Origin: Bacteroidota bacterium
GTDB taxonomy: Bacteria > Bacteroidota > Bacteroidia > Sphingobacteriales > Sphingobacteriaceae
NCBI GenBank assembly: GCA_026224775.1
Contig: JAMFRP010000026.1
Span: forward strand, 62,001 to 126,000
Direction of reading: 5' to 3'
Length of the DNA stretch: 64,000 nucleotides
The notes beneath the pieces are model-generated. The model ran no database searches. It was not told the origin of the DNA and worked only from the letters and a program-made list of their open reading frames with translations. The position numbers and the translations under genes were made by a program. Positions within the stretch are counted from its first letter, which is position 1, and each line of letters begins with the position of its first letter. Positions 33,181-42,631 of this stretch are shown in pieces.

Positions 33181-34992
33181 ATGAAGAAATTTATTTTTAT
33201 ACCCCTGTTGGTTATTTTAATTGCTGGATACACACTCTACTCTTGTAAGCCAACAACCCATGCTCCTGAAAAAATAATAGCGCAAACATTAGTGGCACAA
33301 ATTGACAGCCTTACTGTTTGCAAAAATAAACTCCTGCTGGCAGTAGAGGGTGGTAAAGCTGATGTAAATCAGTTGCAGCAGCTTTTTTTGCAACTAAGGC
33401 TGGGCTATAAAAAAGTTGAATGGGCCACCGAGTATTTTGACCCTGCAACCTCCCGGTTTTTTAACGGCCCCCCCGTGCAGGAGATTGAAATGGCCAGCGG
33501 GCAGGTATTTGCCCCTGCAGGCCTTCAGGTTATAGAAGGTTATCTTTTTCCGAAGTACGATATCAGCCAAAAAAAAGAATTAATAACACAGCTTAAACTA
33601 TTGCAAAAGGGTTGCGATAAATATAAAAGTCACTTTGCCAATATCGGTATTTTTGACTGGCAGGTATTTGATGCTACCAAACTTGAAGTATTTAGGATAT
33701 TATCCCTCGGTATTAGCGGTTTTGATAACCCGCTCACTTTAAAAAGTTCACAGGAATCGGCTGCAAGCCTTGAAAGCATGAAAACGGTTTTGGCTTTATA
33801 TGAGGATAGGGAAGGAACAGAAAGCTTGTCGGCAGAATTTGGCGGGGCAACAAAATATCTTAAAGCGCATACCAATTTTAATTCGTTTGACAGGGCCGCA
33901 TTTATAACAGGGTATGGTAATGTTATAACAACTAACATAACCAGCCTGCGGAAAAAATTAAATATTCGCGAAACTACCTATAACCGTTTGCTGAATATGG
34001 ATACAAAAACAATGTTTGATAAAGGTGCATTCAATGTAGATGCCTTTAATCCAAATTTTGAACCTGGCCAAACTGCTGTTACAACTGTTAAAAAGATAGC
34101 GTTGGGAAAAGCGCTTTTTGCAGATCCTATTCTGTCTGGTACTAATACAAGAAGTTGCCAGTCATGCCATCAGCCCGAAAAGGCATTTACAGACGGACTC
34201 GTAAAAAATACAATTATTGGCAGCAATAAACTGATAAGAAGAAATACGCCTACACTGATAAACGCGGCCCTGCAACCCGCGCAGTTTGACGATCTGAGGG
34301 CCATTACCTTAGAAGACCAGGCGCTAGCCGTAGTGCAAAACAAGGATGAAATGCATGGTTCTATGAAAGTGGCGGCACAACGGCTTTGGCAAAACAAATA
34401 CTACCGAAAATTATTTACTGACGCTTTTCCTCAAAAAAACAGAACAAGCATTGATACGCTTGAGGTGATGAATGTAATTGCTGCTTATGTACGTACACTT
34501 GTTGCCCTTAACAGCCGCTTTGACGAATATATGCGTGGTAATAAAGCCGCGATGAACCAGGAAGAGATTGGTGGTTTTAATTTGTTTATGGGTAAAGCAA
34601 AGTGCGCCACCTGCCACTATATGCCACTATTTAGCGGCGCATTCCCGCCAAGATATGTGATAATTGAAAGCGAGGTAATTGGCGTTCCCCAAACTATAGC
34701 CGAAGCCGCTATTGATACTGATATGGGCAGGTATAATATATTAAAGACCCCTGCTTTTAAGCATGCTTTTAAAATACCCACAGTTCGCAATGCCGCGCTT
34801 ACGGCACCGTACATGCACAACGGGGTATTTACAACCCTACAGCAAGTAGTGGATTTTTACAACAAAGGCGGTGGCGCAGGTTTAGGGTTAAAAGTAGATA
34901 ACCAAACCCTTGCTGCCGATAAGCTTAACCTTACCAAAAGGGAATGTAATGAAGTAATTGCATTTATAAAAACCCTCGACAGTAAAAAATAG
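33181..34992 (+). CDS. Di-haem cytochrome c peroxidase with imelysin-like N-terminus
   Basis: This 603-residue lipoprotein-type protein (leader ending IAGYTLYSCKP) has two haem-binding CxxCH sites: SCQSCHQPEKAFTDG at 326-330 and CATCHYMPLFSGAFPP at 475-479. This is the layout of CcpA/MauG peroxidases. Residues 40-240 form a separate helical domain with EWATEYFDPATSRFFNGPP and PAGLQVIEGYLFPK, similar to imelysin-type (iron-related) proteins. The peroxidase would reduce H2O2 in the periplasm with electrons from cytochrome c. The fused N-terminal part could tie it to iron handling, which is inference. It ends at a strong terminator. Confidence 0.85.
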   Translation: MKKFIFIPLLVILIAGYTLYSCKPTTHAPEKIIAQTLVAQIDSLTVCKNKLLLAVEGGKADVNQLQQLFLQLRLGYKKVEWATEYFDPATSRFFNGPPVQEIEMASGQVFAPAGLQVIEGYLFPKYDISQKKELITQLKLLQKGCDKYKSHFANIGIFDWQVFDATKLEVFRILSLGISGFDNPLTLKSSQESAASLESMKTVLALYEDREGTESLSAEFGGATKYLKAHTNFNSFDRAAFITGYGNVITTNITSLRKKLNIRETTYNRLLNMDTKTMFDKGAFNVDAFNPNFEPGQTAVTTVKKIALGKALFADPILSGTNTRSCQSCHQPEKAFTDGLVKNTIIGSNKLIRRNTPTLINAALQPAQFDDLRAITLEDQALAVVQNKDEMHGSMKVAAQRLWQNKYYRKLFTDAFPQKNRTSIDTLEVMNVIAAYVRTLVALNSRFDEYMRGNKAAMNQEEIGGFNLFMGKAKCATCHYMPLFSGAFPPRYVIIESEVIGVPQTIAEAAIDTDMGRYNILKTPAFKHAFKIPTVRNAALTAPYMHNGVFTTLQQVVDFYNKGGGAGLGLKVDNQTLAADKLNLTKRECNEVIAFIKTLDSKK

Positions 34993-35016
34993 GTCGATTA
35001 AAATACTAATTATCAG

Positions 35017-35046
35017 GTGCTGACATACTTGTGTCAGCACTTTTTT
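35017..35046 (+). terminator. Rho-independent terminator after the peroxidase gene
   Basis: A perfect 9-bp stem (GTGCTGACA 35017-35025 with TGTCAGCAC 35032-35040), 6-nt loop TACTTG and a run of six T make a textbook terminator 25 bp after the stop. Confidence 0.9.
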
Positions 35047-35180
35047 GATTTACTCTCCGTAAATTAGTAGTATTCTTTGGCGAAGCATCCCACAAGCAAC
35101 AATCCCTTATAAGTTCAACTATCCGCTTGTAAAAGCGTACCAAATGTTCTTTGACATATTATATCATAATCAATCGAAGT

Positions 35181-35240
35181 TCACCTCTTTCCGCCACAGG
35201 CGAAGAGAGGTCGGCAAGCGGAGCAAAGCCGGGTGAGTCA
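35181..35240. repeat. CCTCTTTCCGCC-type repeat, single unit
   Basis: This is a 60-bp unit of the family also at 24281 and 38191: a CCTCTTTCCGCC/GGCGAAGAGAGG hairpin with spacer, then a GGGTGAGT word near the end. It is followed after 37 bp by a different palindrome. Confidence 0.8.
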
Positions 35241-35277
35241 TCTACGCTTCAATAAAACAACCTAATGATTTTTAAAG

Positions 35278-35320
35278 CCTGATTTGTCATTCTGAGCGGA
35301 GCTCAGAATGACAAATCAGG
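35278..35320. repeat. Short CATTCTGAG palindrome
   Basis: Perfect 20-bp arms (35278-35297 and 35301-35320) flank a 3-nt loop. The outer part matches the longer CATTCTGA family at 38024 and 42632, so this looks like the same element without its inner arm and spacer. Confidence 0.82.
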
Positions 35321-35406
35321 ATAATGATTTTAAACCAAATGTGTTTATTCCTAATTCGATGCATCAACAATAAGCACAAATAGGGGCAATTTATTATCTT
35401 TACGGT

Positions 35407-36255
35407 GTGGCAACCCCTAAAAAAACTGCATCCAAAAAGCCTGCTGTCCGTAAAAAAAACGGGAAACAGGGTGGCTATTGGAAGTTTTTAATCCTGGTTT
35501 TATTGCTCGTTTTGCTATCGCCATTTTACTATGGCTATGTGTTAAAGGTATTTACATCCGGCTGGCAATGGATTAAAGACCGTGGCGAAAACCCCCGTTA
35601 CCGCACTTACAAAAATTTCAATATTCATATTCCATCGCAATACAAAATTCATGGTATCGATGTTTCTTACGCGCAAGGAAGAATAGATTGGCAAAAAGTA
35701 AGGGCTATGAATGAAGATAGCGTACATATTAGTTTTGCTTTTATTAAAGCTACTGAAGGATTGCTTAAGGTTGATCCCTATTTTAAGCGCAATTGGCGCG
35801 AAGCTCCTAAAAATGGTATCACCTGTGGCGCTTATCACTTTTTAAGGGCGAATAAAAACGGCTTATGGCAAGCCCGGTTTTTTATGCAAACGGTTAGCAT
35901 GGATAAAGGCGACCTGCCCGCTGTTATCGATGTGGAGACATTGGATGGCTCCTCGCCTGATGAAATGCGCCTGCAACTGCAATCTTTTTTAACTTATGTA
36001 CAGCAGCGAACCAAAACAAAGCCCATCATCTATACTACGCTCAGCTACTACGCCGCATACCTGGCTAGTTATTTTGATGATTATCCGTTGTGGATAGCGC
36101 ATTATGATCATTCGGATTTATATGTTGATCCTAACGTCAAATGGTTTTTTTGGCAGCATTCAGATAAAGCCCGTGTGGACGGTATTAATCACGTAGTTGA
36201 TTTTAACGCTTTTAAGGGCGATAGTATAGCGTTCCAACAAATGCTACTTCATTAA
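35407..36255 (+). CDS. GH25 lysozyme-like muramidase, membrane anchored
   Basis: This 282-residue protein starts at GTG, the only sensible start. It has a lysine-rich cytoplasmic head, one membrane helix (about residues 28-47), and then a GH25 catalytic domain from about residue 80. HGIDVSYAQGRIDW holds the first active Asp, FAFIKATEG and GAYHFLRA are typical strands, and VIDVETLDG carries the Asp/Glu pair. It cleaves beta-1,4 bonds of peptidoglycan. It stands alone between repeat elements, and a housekeeping wall-turnover role is the most likely reading. Confidence 0.87.
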   Translation: MATPKKTASKKPAVRKKNGKQGGYWKFLILVLLLVLLSPFYYGYVLKVFTSGWQWIKDRGENPRYRTYKNFNIHIPSQYKIHGIDVSYAQGRIDWQKVRAMNEDSVHISFAFIKATEGLLKVDPYFKRNWREAPKNGITCGAYHFLRANKNGLWQARFFMQTVSMDKGDLPAVIDVETLDGSSPDEMRLQLQSFLTYVQQRTKTKPIIYTTLSYYAAYLASYFDDYPLWIAHYDHSDLYVDPNVKWFFWQHSDKARVDGINHVVDFNAFKGDSIAFQQMLLH

Positions 36256-36259
36256 ACGA

Positions 36260-36350
36260 TTGTCATTTCGACCGGAGGGAGAAATCTTATACAATTTGCA
36301 AGTTTGCTTTGCCGAGCGCAGAAGATTTCTCCCTCCGGTCGAAATGACAA
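36260..36350. repeat. Palindromic repeat, CATTTCGACCGGAGGG family, copy 2
   Basis: Perfect 29-bp arms (36260-36288 and 36322-36350) flank a 33-nt spacer. It fills the gap between the convergent lysozyme and carboxylesterase genes and may serve as a bidirectional terminator-like hairpin. Copy 1 is at 25124. Confidence 0.85.
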
Positions 36351-36360
36351 AAGAAAAGGC

Positions 36361-37905
36361 TTATTTGTTATTAACGCTATCCATCCAAATATGCCTATCC
36401 TGATCCTTTACAGGTTCGGCACTACTATCCACATTAATCAACATTACCTTCGGTGCATTTAACTGCAGAGTAGGCCAATGGCCCAAACCGCTTCCGTTAG
36501 GATTGCCATTTTTGATGAAGTTAGCAAAGTAGCTTTCCATGGTAGCCGAAACCTTGTAGTCGTCATCTGTCCAGGCATAAACTTTATTGGTTGCCAGGTT
36601 ACCTAACGCGAATTCAATTTCAGAAGCATGAGCCGCGCCAATGGTGTTGCCATCCCTTTTGCCATCAACCATAGCAGGGCGCATATGCGCGAATAAATAT
36701 TGATATACCGGTTTCTCGCTGGTTTTAGTTTGCATCTGGGCGAATTTCCAGGTATTGTAAACGATGAAACGATCAGCTGCAAGGTTGGTGGCAGCTGCTT
36801 TAACATCAGCATCCGTTGCTGCCGGGTAATGTTTAAAAGCCTCATCAGCATTCGGACCGTAAATTCTTTGTAAGGCAGTTTTGTAATTGCTTACAGTAGC
36901 CGAATCATTACCAATCACGCTGTGATATTCTACTTCGGCAGAGTTCCAGCCCACTAACAATGGTACGTGCATCTCCAATCCTTCATCAAATATGATTTTG
37001 GGTGATTCCGGTAAAAAATAACCGTCTACATCGTTCGGGAAATGTGCTCCCTCGGAAAGTTTTAATAAGGAATCCGCAGGTATCTTGCGCATATCCTCTA
37101 ATGAGATCGCACCTATTTTTTGGGTGAATTTCACACCAATATCTTCTGCTTTATTTAGTGGCACCGGTAAAGAAGTACCTAATACCGAACCACTTTCGGC
37201 AATAGCACCCACAAACAAACCTTTAGAAAGCGGTGAAGCCACCTGCGCGCAAACCGACATAGATCCGGCAGACTCGCCCGCGATAGTCACATGATTAGGA
37301 TCGCCCCCAAAAGCAGCGATATTCTTTTGCACCCAAAGTAAAGCCGCGTGTTGGTCCATCAAACCATAATTCCCTGATGACTGATGCTCAGATTCCTTGG
37401 TTAGCTCCGGATGGGCGAAAAAGCCAAATATTCCTAATCTATAGTTGATGGTAACTGTAACAATCCCCTTTTTAGCCAGGCTCTCGCCATCATAACGATA
37501 CTCAGATCCATCACCCGCTATAAAACCCCCACCATAAAAATAAACCAGCACAGGAAGTTTTTCCTTAGCTGTTTTAGCAGGTGTCCAAACATTCAGGTAA
37601 AGGCAATCCTCGCTTTTGCCTGCGCTACGAAACTGCATGTCACTATAAATTGATGCCTGCATAGCCTGCGGCCCAAAATGATCGGCCTGCCTAACGCCGT
37701 CCCAATCTAAAGGAGGCTGCGGTTCCTTCCAACGCAAATCACCCACAGGTGGTTGCGCGAATGGTATCCCTTTGAATGAATGTATGCCACTTGCTTCAAC
37801 AACACCCTGTAGCGTGCCGTTAGTTATTTTAACAATAGGGCCATCATTTTGCGCTAACGCGATATTTGAAACAGCTACCAGCAGCAGTACGGTTAATTTT
37901 TTCAT
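36361..37905 (-). CDS. Exported type-B carboxylesterase
   Basis: This 514-residue protein has a signal peptide (KKLTVLLLVAVSNIALAQ). SFKGIPFAQPPVGDLRWKEP (about residues 43-62) is a type-B signature, SEDCLYLNVWTP is the second, and GESAG with Ser212 is the nucleophile elbow. The acid and histidine of the triad fit VGWNSAEVEYH (about 335) and GAAHASEIEFALG (about 426). Such para-nitrobenzyl/cholinesterase-like enzymes hydrolyse a wide range of esters in the periplasm. No operon partner is apparent. Confidence 0.9.
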   Translation of the reverse strand: MKKLTVLLLVAVSNIALAQNDGPIVKITNGTLQGVVEASGIHSFKGIPFAQPPVGDLRWKEPQPPLDWDGVRQADHFGPQAMQASIYSDMQFRSAGKSEDCLYLNVWTPAKTAKEKLPVLVYFYGGGFIAGDGSEYRYDGESLAKKGIVTVTINYRLGIFGFFAHPELTKESEHQSSGNYGLMDQHAALLWVQKNIAAFGGDPNHVTIAGESAGSMSVCAQVASPLSKGLFVGAIAESGSVLGTSLPVPLNKAEDIGVKFTQKIGAISLEDMRKIPADSLLKLSEGAHFPNDVDGYFLPESPKIIFDEGLEMHVPLLVGWNSAEVEYHSVIGNDSATVSNYKTALQRIYGPNADEAFKHYPAATDADVKAAATNLAADRFIVYNTWKFAQMQTKTSEKPVYQYLFAHMRPAMVDGKRDGNTIGAAHASEIEFALGNLATNKVYAWTDDDYKVSATMESYFANFIKNGNPNGSGLGHWPTLQLNAPKVMLINVDSSAEPVKDQDRHIWMDSVNNK

Positions 37906-38023
37906 AGGAGATAATATTGGAGGCTTGTAGCTTCAAATTTATACGTTTGTCACATCTATCAAAGAAAATATCAAACTATTATCATAAAATGATCGGATAA
38001 TATCGTTTACTCCACTTTTTAAA

Positions 38024-38141
38024 TTTGTCATTCTGAACGTAGCGAAGAATCTATCCGTTATACATAGCGCAATGCCTATCGATAGATTCTTCACTACGTT
38101 CAGAATGACAAAGGGTTTCTTCGCTACGCTCAGAATGACAA
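38024..38141. repeat. Palindromic repeat, CATTCTGA family, copy with an extra half unit
   Basis: Complementary 32-bp arms (38024-38055 and 38081-38112) match perfectly except one position, around a 25-nt spacer. A further partial right arm follows at 38113-38141. The spacer is almost the same as in the copy at 42632. Confidence 0.82.
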
Positions 38142-38190
38142 AAAGGCAAGCCGATTAGTTGGCTTACCTTGATAACCGAAAAATAAAAAA

Positions 38191-38250
38191 CCCTCTTTCC
38201 GTCGAAGACGAAGAGAGGGTGGTCGAGCGAAGCAAAGACCGGGTGGGTCA
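38191..38250. repeat. CCCTCTTTCCG-type repeat, single unit
   Basis: This is a 60-bp unit with a hairpin (CCCTCTTTCCGTCG/CGAAGAGAGGG) and an internal GGTCGAGCG word, ending GGGTGGGTCA. It belongs to the family at 24281 and 35181 and lies downstream of the SDR gene. Confidence 0.78.
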
Positions 38251-38271
38251 GCCGCCAATGCTTATCATACT

Positions 38272-39033
38272 TTACAAATTCATCCCACCCGAAACCTCAA
38301 TCCTTTGCGCATTAACCCACTTAGCATCCTCGGTACATAAAAAGGCAACAACGCCACCAATATCATCAGGCAAACCAACACGACCAAGTGCCGTTACACC
38401 AGCTACATAATCATTCACCTGTTTATTATCGCGAACCATGCCACCACCAAAATCAGTTTCAATAGCCCCCGGTGCCACAACGTTTACTGCTATGCCACGT
38501 GCGCCTAATTCTTTAGCCATGTACCTGCTCAGAGTTTCAACGCCGCCTTTCATTGATGCATAAGCTGCATATCCCGGATTAGAGAAACGTGCCAAACCTG
38601 ATGACAGGTTCACAATTCTGCCGCCATCATTAATTAAAGGCAATGCTTTTTGGGTTAAAAAGAAAACACCTTTAAAATGAATATTCATCAATTCGTCAAA
38701 CTGCTCTTCGGTAGTTTCGGCAAATGAAGCATGGATACCAATGCCCGCGTTGTTAATCAGGAAATCGAATTTATCAGCGCCAAAAGTATCCTTCAAAACT
38801 GTTTTTACCTGCGCGAAAAATGCATCAAATGTTTTAGTGTCACCAGCGCTTAATTGCAGGGCCGCAGCTTTCTGACCAGCTTTTTCAATTTCGGCAACTA
38901 CGGCAAGCGCTTCGTCTTTTTTGCTGTTGTAGGTTAAAATTACGTTGATTCCTTTTTTTGCGAGGCTTAAGGCCATGTTTTTTCCTAGTCCGCGGCTACC
39001 GCCGGTTACCAGTGCTATTTTGTTTGTGCTCAT
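38272..39033 (-). CDS. SDR family oxidoreductase (FabG/glucose dehydrogenase-like)
   Basis: This 253-residue classical SDR has TGGSRGLG (about residues 10-17) for NAD(P), NNAGIG, a Ser in NLSSGLA and YASMK (Tyr-x3-Lys) as catalytic residues, and VNVVAPGAIETDF after the active site. The substrate cannot be named. It sits 32 bp downstream of a second SDR gene and both follow an AraC-type regulator on the same strand, a common stress or detoxification layout. Confidence 0.88.
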   Translation of the reverse strand: MSTNKIALVTGGSRGLGKNMALSLAKKGINVILTYNSKKDEALAVVAEIEKAGQKAAALQLSAGDTKTFDAFFAQVKTVLKDTFGADKFDFLINNAGIGIHASFAETTEEQFDELMNIHFKGVFFLTQKALPLINDGGRIVNLSSGLARFSNPGYAAYASMKGGVETLSRYMAKELGARGIAVNVVAPGAIETDFGGGMVRDNKQVNDYVAGVTALGRVGLPDDIGGVVAFLCTEDAKWVNAQRIEVSGGMNL

Positions 39034-39065
39034 AGTATTGTTTTGTGTATTAGATAATTATTTAA

Positions 39066-39845
39066 TTAAGAATTTGTTTGTGCCAATGATTTCGCGGTGA
39101 TCTTGCTCAATTGCCCGAATATGATCCCTGGCGCCAGGCGACTTAAAATGTACATAATGCGGGCCAATCCTGGGTAGATCTCAAATTTATCTTTCATAAC
39201 GCCTTTGATAGCTACATCAATCAATTTATCAGGTTCCATAAATGATTTGCTATCCACTTCCCCCGCAAATTGGTTGTTCAATGGCGTATTCGCCCCCGGC
39301 GCAACCAGTTCAAATACTTTAATATTGGTGTTTTTGAGCTGTACACGTAGCGATTTGGTATAAGAACGTAACCCTGCTTTGGTAGCGCCATAAACAGGCG
39401 CTATTGGAAACGGCGTTAAAGCCAAGCCTGAAGTCACATTAATTATCGCTGCCGATGGCTGTAGTTTCAGATGTGGTAAGAAAGCTTGTATCATACGAAT
39501 AGGCCCTGCCAGGTTAATGCCGATCTCCCTAACAAGATTATCCAAATCAATAGATTCATCCTGTAAATTGATCTTACGCATCTCACCCGCATTGTTTATG
39601 ATGATATTAAGCGATGGGAATTGTGTGGTTACATCGGCATAAAGTTGTTTTATGGCGATAGGATCACTAACATCACTTTGGATTATATGAACCAGCGATA
39701 GTTTTTTCTTTGTCAGGTCGAGTTTTGCCTGATCCCTGCCGGTAATAATTACCGTATTGCCCATATCAATCAGCCTCGAGGCAAATTCATAGCCAAAGCC
39801 GCTGGTGCCGCCGGTGATGAGTATAGTGTTGTTGGTGAGTTCCAT
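39066..39845 (-). CDS. SDR family oxidoreductase (DltE-like)
   Basis: This 259-residue protein has ITGGTSGFGYEFA (about residues 9-21), NNAGEMRK, and YGATKAGLRSYTKSLR with Tyr-x3-Lys. It is the DltE-type long-loop SDR found in many Bacteroidota. The last 40 residues are hydrophobic (IMYILSRLAPGIIFGQL). Its regulator gene lies 101 bp upstream. It may reduce a carbonyl substrate or act on membrane lipid; the sequence gives no direct clue. Confidence 0.87.
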   Translation of the reverse strand: MELTNNTILITGGTSGFGYEFASRLIDMGNTVIITGRDQAKLDLTKKKLSLVHIIQSDVSDPIAIKQLYADVTTQFPSLNIIINNAGEMRKINLQDESIDLDNLVREIGINLAGPIRMIQAFLPHLKLQPSAAIINVTSGLALTPFPIAPVYGATKAGLRSYTKSLRVQLKNTNIKVFELVAPGANTPLNNQFAGEVDSKSFMEPDKLIDVAIKGVMKDKFEIYPGLARIMYILSRLAPGIIFGQLSKITAKSLAQTNS

Positions 39846-39946
39846 TTTTTGCGTCGTTTAATTTAACGATACAAAGATGGGGCAGGAGATGGAACCCGAG
39901 TTTGCAAACATCAATCCAATGTTTGCAAAATTCAAATCCGGTTGCT

Positions 39947-40858
39947 TTACGATCTAAAAGCCACCGGTGCAAACGAAGTCTGTTTCCTAAAGAAATTTGA
40001 AAAATGCGCCACCTGCTCAAAACCCAGACAATAGGCTATTTCTGATATGTTCCAGTCGGTTTGCTTCAATAATATCTTGGCTTCCTGCACTACGCGACTG
40101 GTAATAATATCCGTAGTGGTCTTGCCTGTGTTTTCTTTAAGTACTTTATTTAAGTGGTTTACGTGTACCGCTAAACGGTCGGCGTAATCCTTGGCAGTAC
40201 GTAAAGTTAGTTTTTGATGCGGAGAATCAATCGGGAACTGCCGCTCCAATAACTCAATAAACAATGATGATACCCTTGCCGATGCCGTGTGCGATGGATA
40301 AAGTGCTGTTTCGGGCTGTAACTTTTGCCCGTAATGGATCAATTCCATTACGTAGTTGCGCAGCAAGTCGTATTTATGCGCATAGTCTGATGATAACTCC
40401 TTATACATTTTACTGAAGATGAAGTTAATGTCATGCGCAGCTTCATCCGTAAGCTGAAAAATAGGGTAGCCGCCCGGCTGAAAAATCGGCAACTCATCCA
40501 GCATCACGCCACTTTTGGAATGCACCAAAAACTCATGTGTGAATATGCAGAAATAACCATGCTGGTTATGATCTTGTGGCAGCCAATTATAAGGGATTTT
40601 AGGTGTGGCGAATAACAAAGCATTCTTTTCAATATCGATCACCTTATCCGCATATTCAGCTTTGTTACGGCCGCTGATCAGGCTGATTTTATAATACTCA
40701 CGCCTGTTATAAGGCATAGGGCTTGCCGGGTTCTTGCGGAACTTGGCAGCAATGTCATCAACATTAAAAACATTAAAATGGCCAATCTCTTTATTTATCC
40801 CTTCGGGGATGAGATTAGCCGTTTCCCTGTAAAACTCGGCGAGTGTTGTTGGTTCCAT
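39947..40858 (-). CDS. AraC-family transcription regulator
   Basis: This is about 303 residues. The C-terminal 100 residues hold two helix-turn-helix motifs, DYADRLAVHVNHLNKVLKE and WNISEIAYCLGFEQVAHFSNFFRKQ, ending in the AraC P-x-x-FR (APVAFRS) motif. The N-terminal half is a cupin-like sensor with many aromatic residues. TTG at 40876 is in frame but ATG 40858 is preferred. It is co-directional with two SDR genes and probably controls them, although a separate promoter may lie in the 101-bp gap. Confidence 0.88.
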   Translation of the reverse strand: MEPTTLAEFYRETANLIPEGINKEIGHFNVFNVDDIAAKFRKNPASPMPYNRREYYKISLISGRNKAEYADKVIDIEKNALLFATPKIPYNWLPQDHNQHGYFCIFTHEFLVHSKSGVMLDELPIFQPGGYPIFQLTDEAAHDINFIFSKMYKELSSDYAHKYDLLRNYVMELIHYGQKLQPETALYPSHTASARVSSLFIELLERQFPIDSPHQKLTLRTAKDYADRLAVHVNHLNKVLKENTGKTTTDIITSRVVQEAKILLKQTDWNISEIAYCLGFEQVAHFSNFFRKQTSFAPVAFRS

Positions 40859-40971
40859 TGCTGTTGTAAAATTCAAATATAGGCAAATAAGTAAATATTG
40901 TTACATAACCATTTTTGCAGCCAAATATTTAATGTATACATTAGATTAACTGATTCCATCTGCCACCAATT

Positions 40972-42630
40972 ATGAACAGGAAACATTTCTTATACCTCGG
41001 CGGTACGTCGCTGGCGGGCTTATTATTTGTAAAACAGGTAAATGCGTTAACTGCCGTTCATCAACTCGTCCATTTACCCCAAAAAGTATTTGTTAAATTG
41101 GATGATGGCATCCACGAGCTAAAATCATCAGATAAACAAACATGGACTTATAAGGATATAACAGTTAAACTCCAATATAACCATGCGGATTTAAGCGCGT
41201 CGGTTCACTCGCCAACCATGGCATTACATAATGTGCAGTTACAATGGAATTATGCAACCCCATCAACCTCCATTGTTTTGGGTGATCATTGGGAACGTAC
41301 TTATGGCGATGTTCATTTCCAGCCAGCTTTATTTAACAGGAAACTTCCCTGGTATTTTGTTCAGCATAATGGCGCGGCTACAACTTGCTTTGGTGTAAAA
41401 ACAGCCTGTAATTCGATTTGCTATTGGCAGCTTGGTGATGGTAAAATGCAGCTAACTATGGATACCACCAATGGCGGTTCAGGCGTTAAGCTCGGCGATA
41501 GGATTTTGCATGCTGCTGATATTATCGCCACCAAAAATAAGCCCGACGAAAATACATTTGCTACTGCAAGGCATTTCTGCGGGATGATGTGCCCGGACCC
41601 GAGGCTACCTAAGGAACCTGTTTATGGAATTAATGATTGGTATTTTGCTTATGGCAATAGTTCATACGATCTTATCATCCAGCATACCACTTTACTGGCC
41701 GGTTTGGCTAATGATACCAATAATAAACCTTTTTCGGTTGTGGATGATGGGTGGTCGGCGTATACGAATAAGGAGAAAAATTACCGCAACGATTATTCTC
41801 AGCCGAATGATAAGTTTAAGGACATGCACAAACTGGCTGGCGATATTAACCAATTAGGTATGCGCGCCGGCCTGTGGACAAGGCCTTTGAGCACCAAACC
41901 TGATACTTATAAAAAGCTGCTTGCACCTACTATTCCAGGCAGGGATGATGTAAATCTGCCAACGCTCGACCCTACTATTGACGAGAACCTGGACTATATT
42001 AAAAGTAATATAACGCTGTATAAACAATGGGGCTATGATTTGGTAAAGCACGATTTTAGCAGCTACGATATTTTTGGCAGATGGGGTGCTACTATGGCCG
42101 ATGGCTTAACGGTACCCGGCTGGCAATTTAATGATAATACTAAAACTAATGCTGAAGTTATACTGGACCTATATCGATCCATCCGTGAAGCGGCAGGGGA
42201 TATGTACCTCATTGGCTGTAATACCATGAGCCATTTATCAGCAGGCATGTTTGAGATGAACAGGATTGGTGATGATACCAGCGGCAATGAATGGGCGCGT
42301 ACCCGTAAAATGGGCGTAAATACCCTTGGTTTCCGAATGGTGCAGCACAATAAATTTTATGCCGTTGATGGCGATTGCGTTGGCCTAACCACCAAAGTAC
42401 CCTGGGATAAAAACAAACAATGGATGAGCCTACTTGCTGAAAGCAGCGCACCACTATTTATATCAGCCCAACCGGATGCTTTGGGTGCGGAGCAAAAACA
42501 GCACATTAAACATTGCTTCGCATTAGCGGCAAAACCGCAACCTATTGGTGAACCTTTAGATTGGTTAACCAACCAATGGCCACAAAAATGGAAGTTAGAC
42601 GGGAAGGTAAAAGTGTTTGACTGGAGTTAA
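40972..42630 (+). CDS. GH36/GH27-clan alpha-galactosidase-like enzyme
   Basis: This is a 552-residue protein with an N-terminal hydrophobic leader (FLYLGGTSLAGLLFV). The TIM barrel has SVVDDGWSAY (about residues 255-264), AGLWTRPL, then KHDFSSYD with a likely nucleophile Asp361, and RIGDDTSGNEW with the likely acid/base Asp434 or 435. This Asp-based clan GH-D pattern fits alpha-galactosidases. The N-terminal beta-sandwich of about 200 residues is unlike the standard one. Its place at the edge of a mannan locus suggests removal of alpha-galactose from galactomannan, but it is not part of the main operon. Confidence 0.75.
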   Translation: MNRKHFLYLGGTSLAGLLFVKQVNALTAVHQLVHLPQKVFVKLDDGIHELKSSDKQTWTYKDITVKLQYNHADLSASVHSPTMALHNVQLQWNYATPSTSIVLGDHWERTYGDVHFQPALFNRKLPWYFVQHNGAATTCFGVKTACNSICYWQLGDGKMQLTMDTTNGGSGVKLGDRILHAADIIATKNKPDENTFATARHFCGMMCPDPRLPKEPVYGINDWYFAYGNSSYDLIIQHTTLLAGLANDTNNKPFSVVDDGWSAYTNKEKNYRNDYSQPNDKFKDMHKLAGDINQLGMRAGLWTRPLSTKPDTYKKLLAPTIPGRDDVNLPTLDPTIDENLDYIKSNITLYKQWGYDLVKHDFSSYDIFGRWGATMADGLTVPGWQFNDNTKTNAEVILDLYRSIREAAGDMYLIGCNTMSHLSAGMFEMNRIGDDTSGNEWARTRKMGVNTLGFRMVQHNKFYAVDGDCVGLTTKVPWDKNKQWMSLLAESSAPLFISAQPDALGAEQKQHIKHCFALAAKPQPIGEPLDWLTNQWPQKWKLDGKVKVFDWS

Positions 42631-42631
42631 A

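Larger units (their letters stand above)
34993..35406. other. Gene-free stretch of 414 bp
   Basis: It contains the terminator at 35017, a CCTCTTTCCGCC-type repeat (35181-35240), a short CATTCTGAG palindrome (35278-35320) and AT-rich DNA before the GTG start at 35407. No convincing ORF was seen. A TATCTTTA word at 35395-35402 comes close to the TAnnTTTG -7 box but ends in A. Confidence 0.6.
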
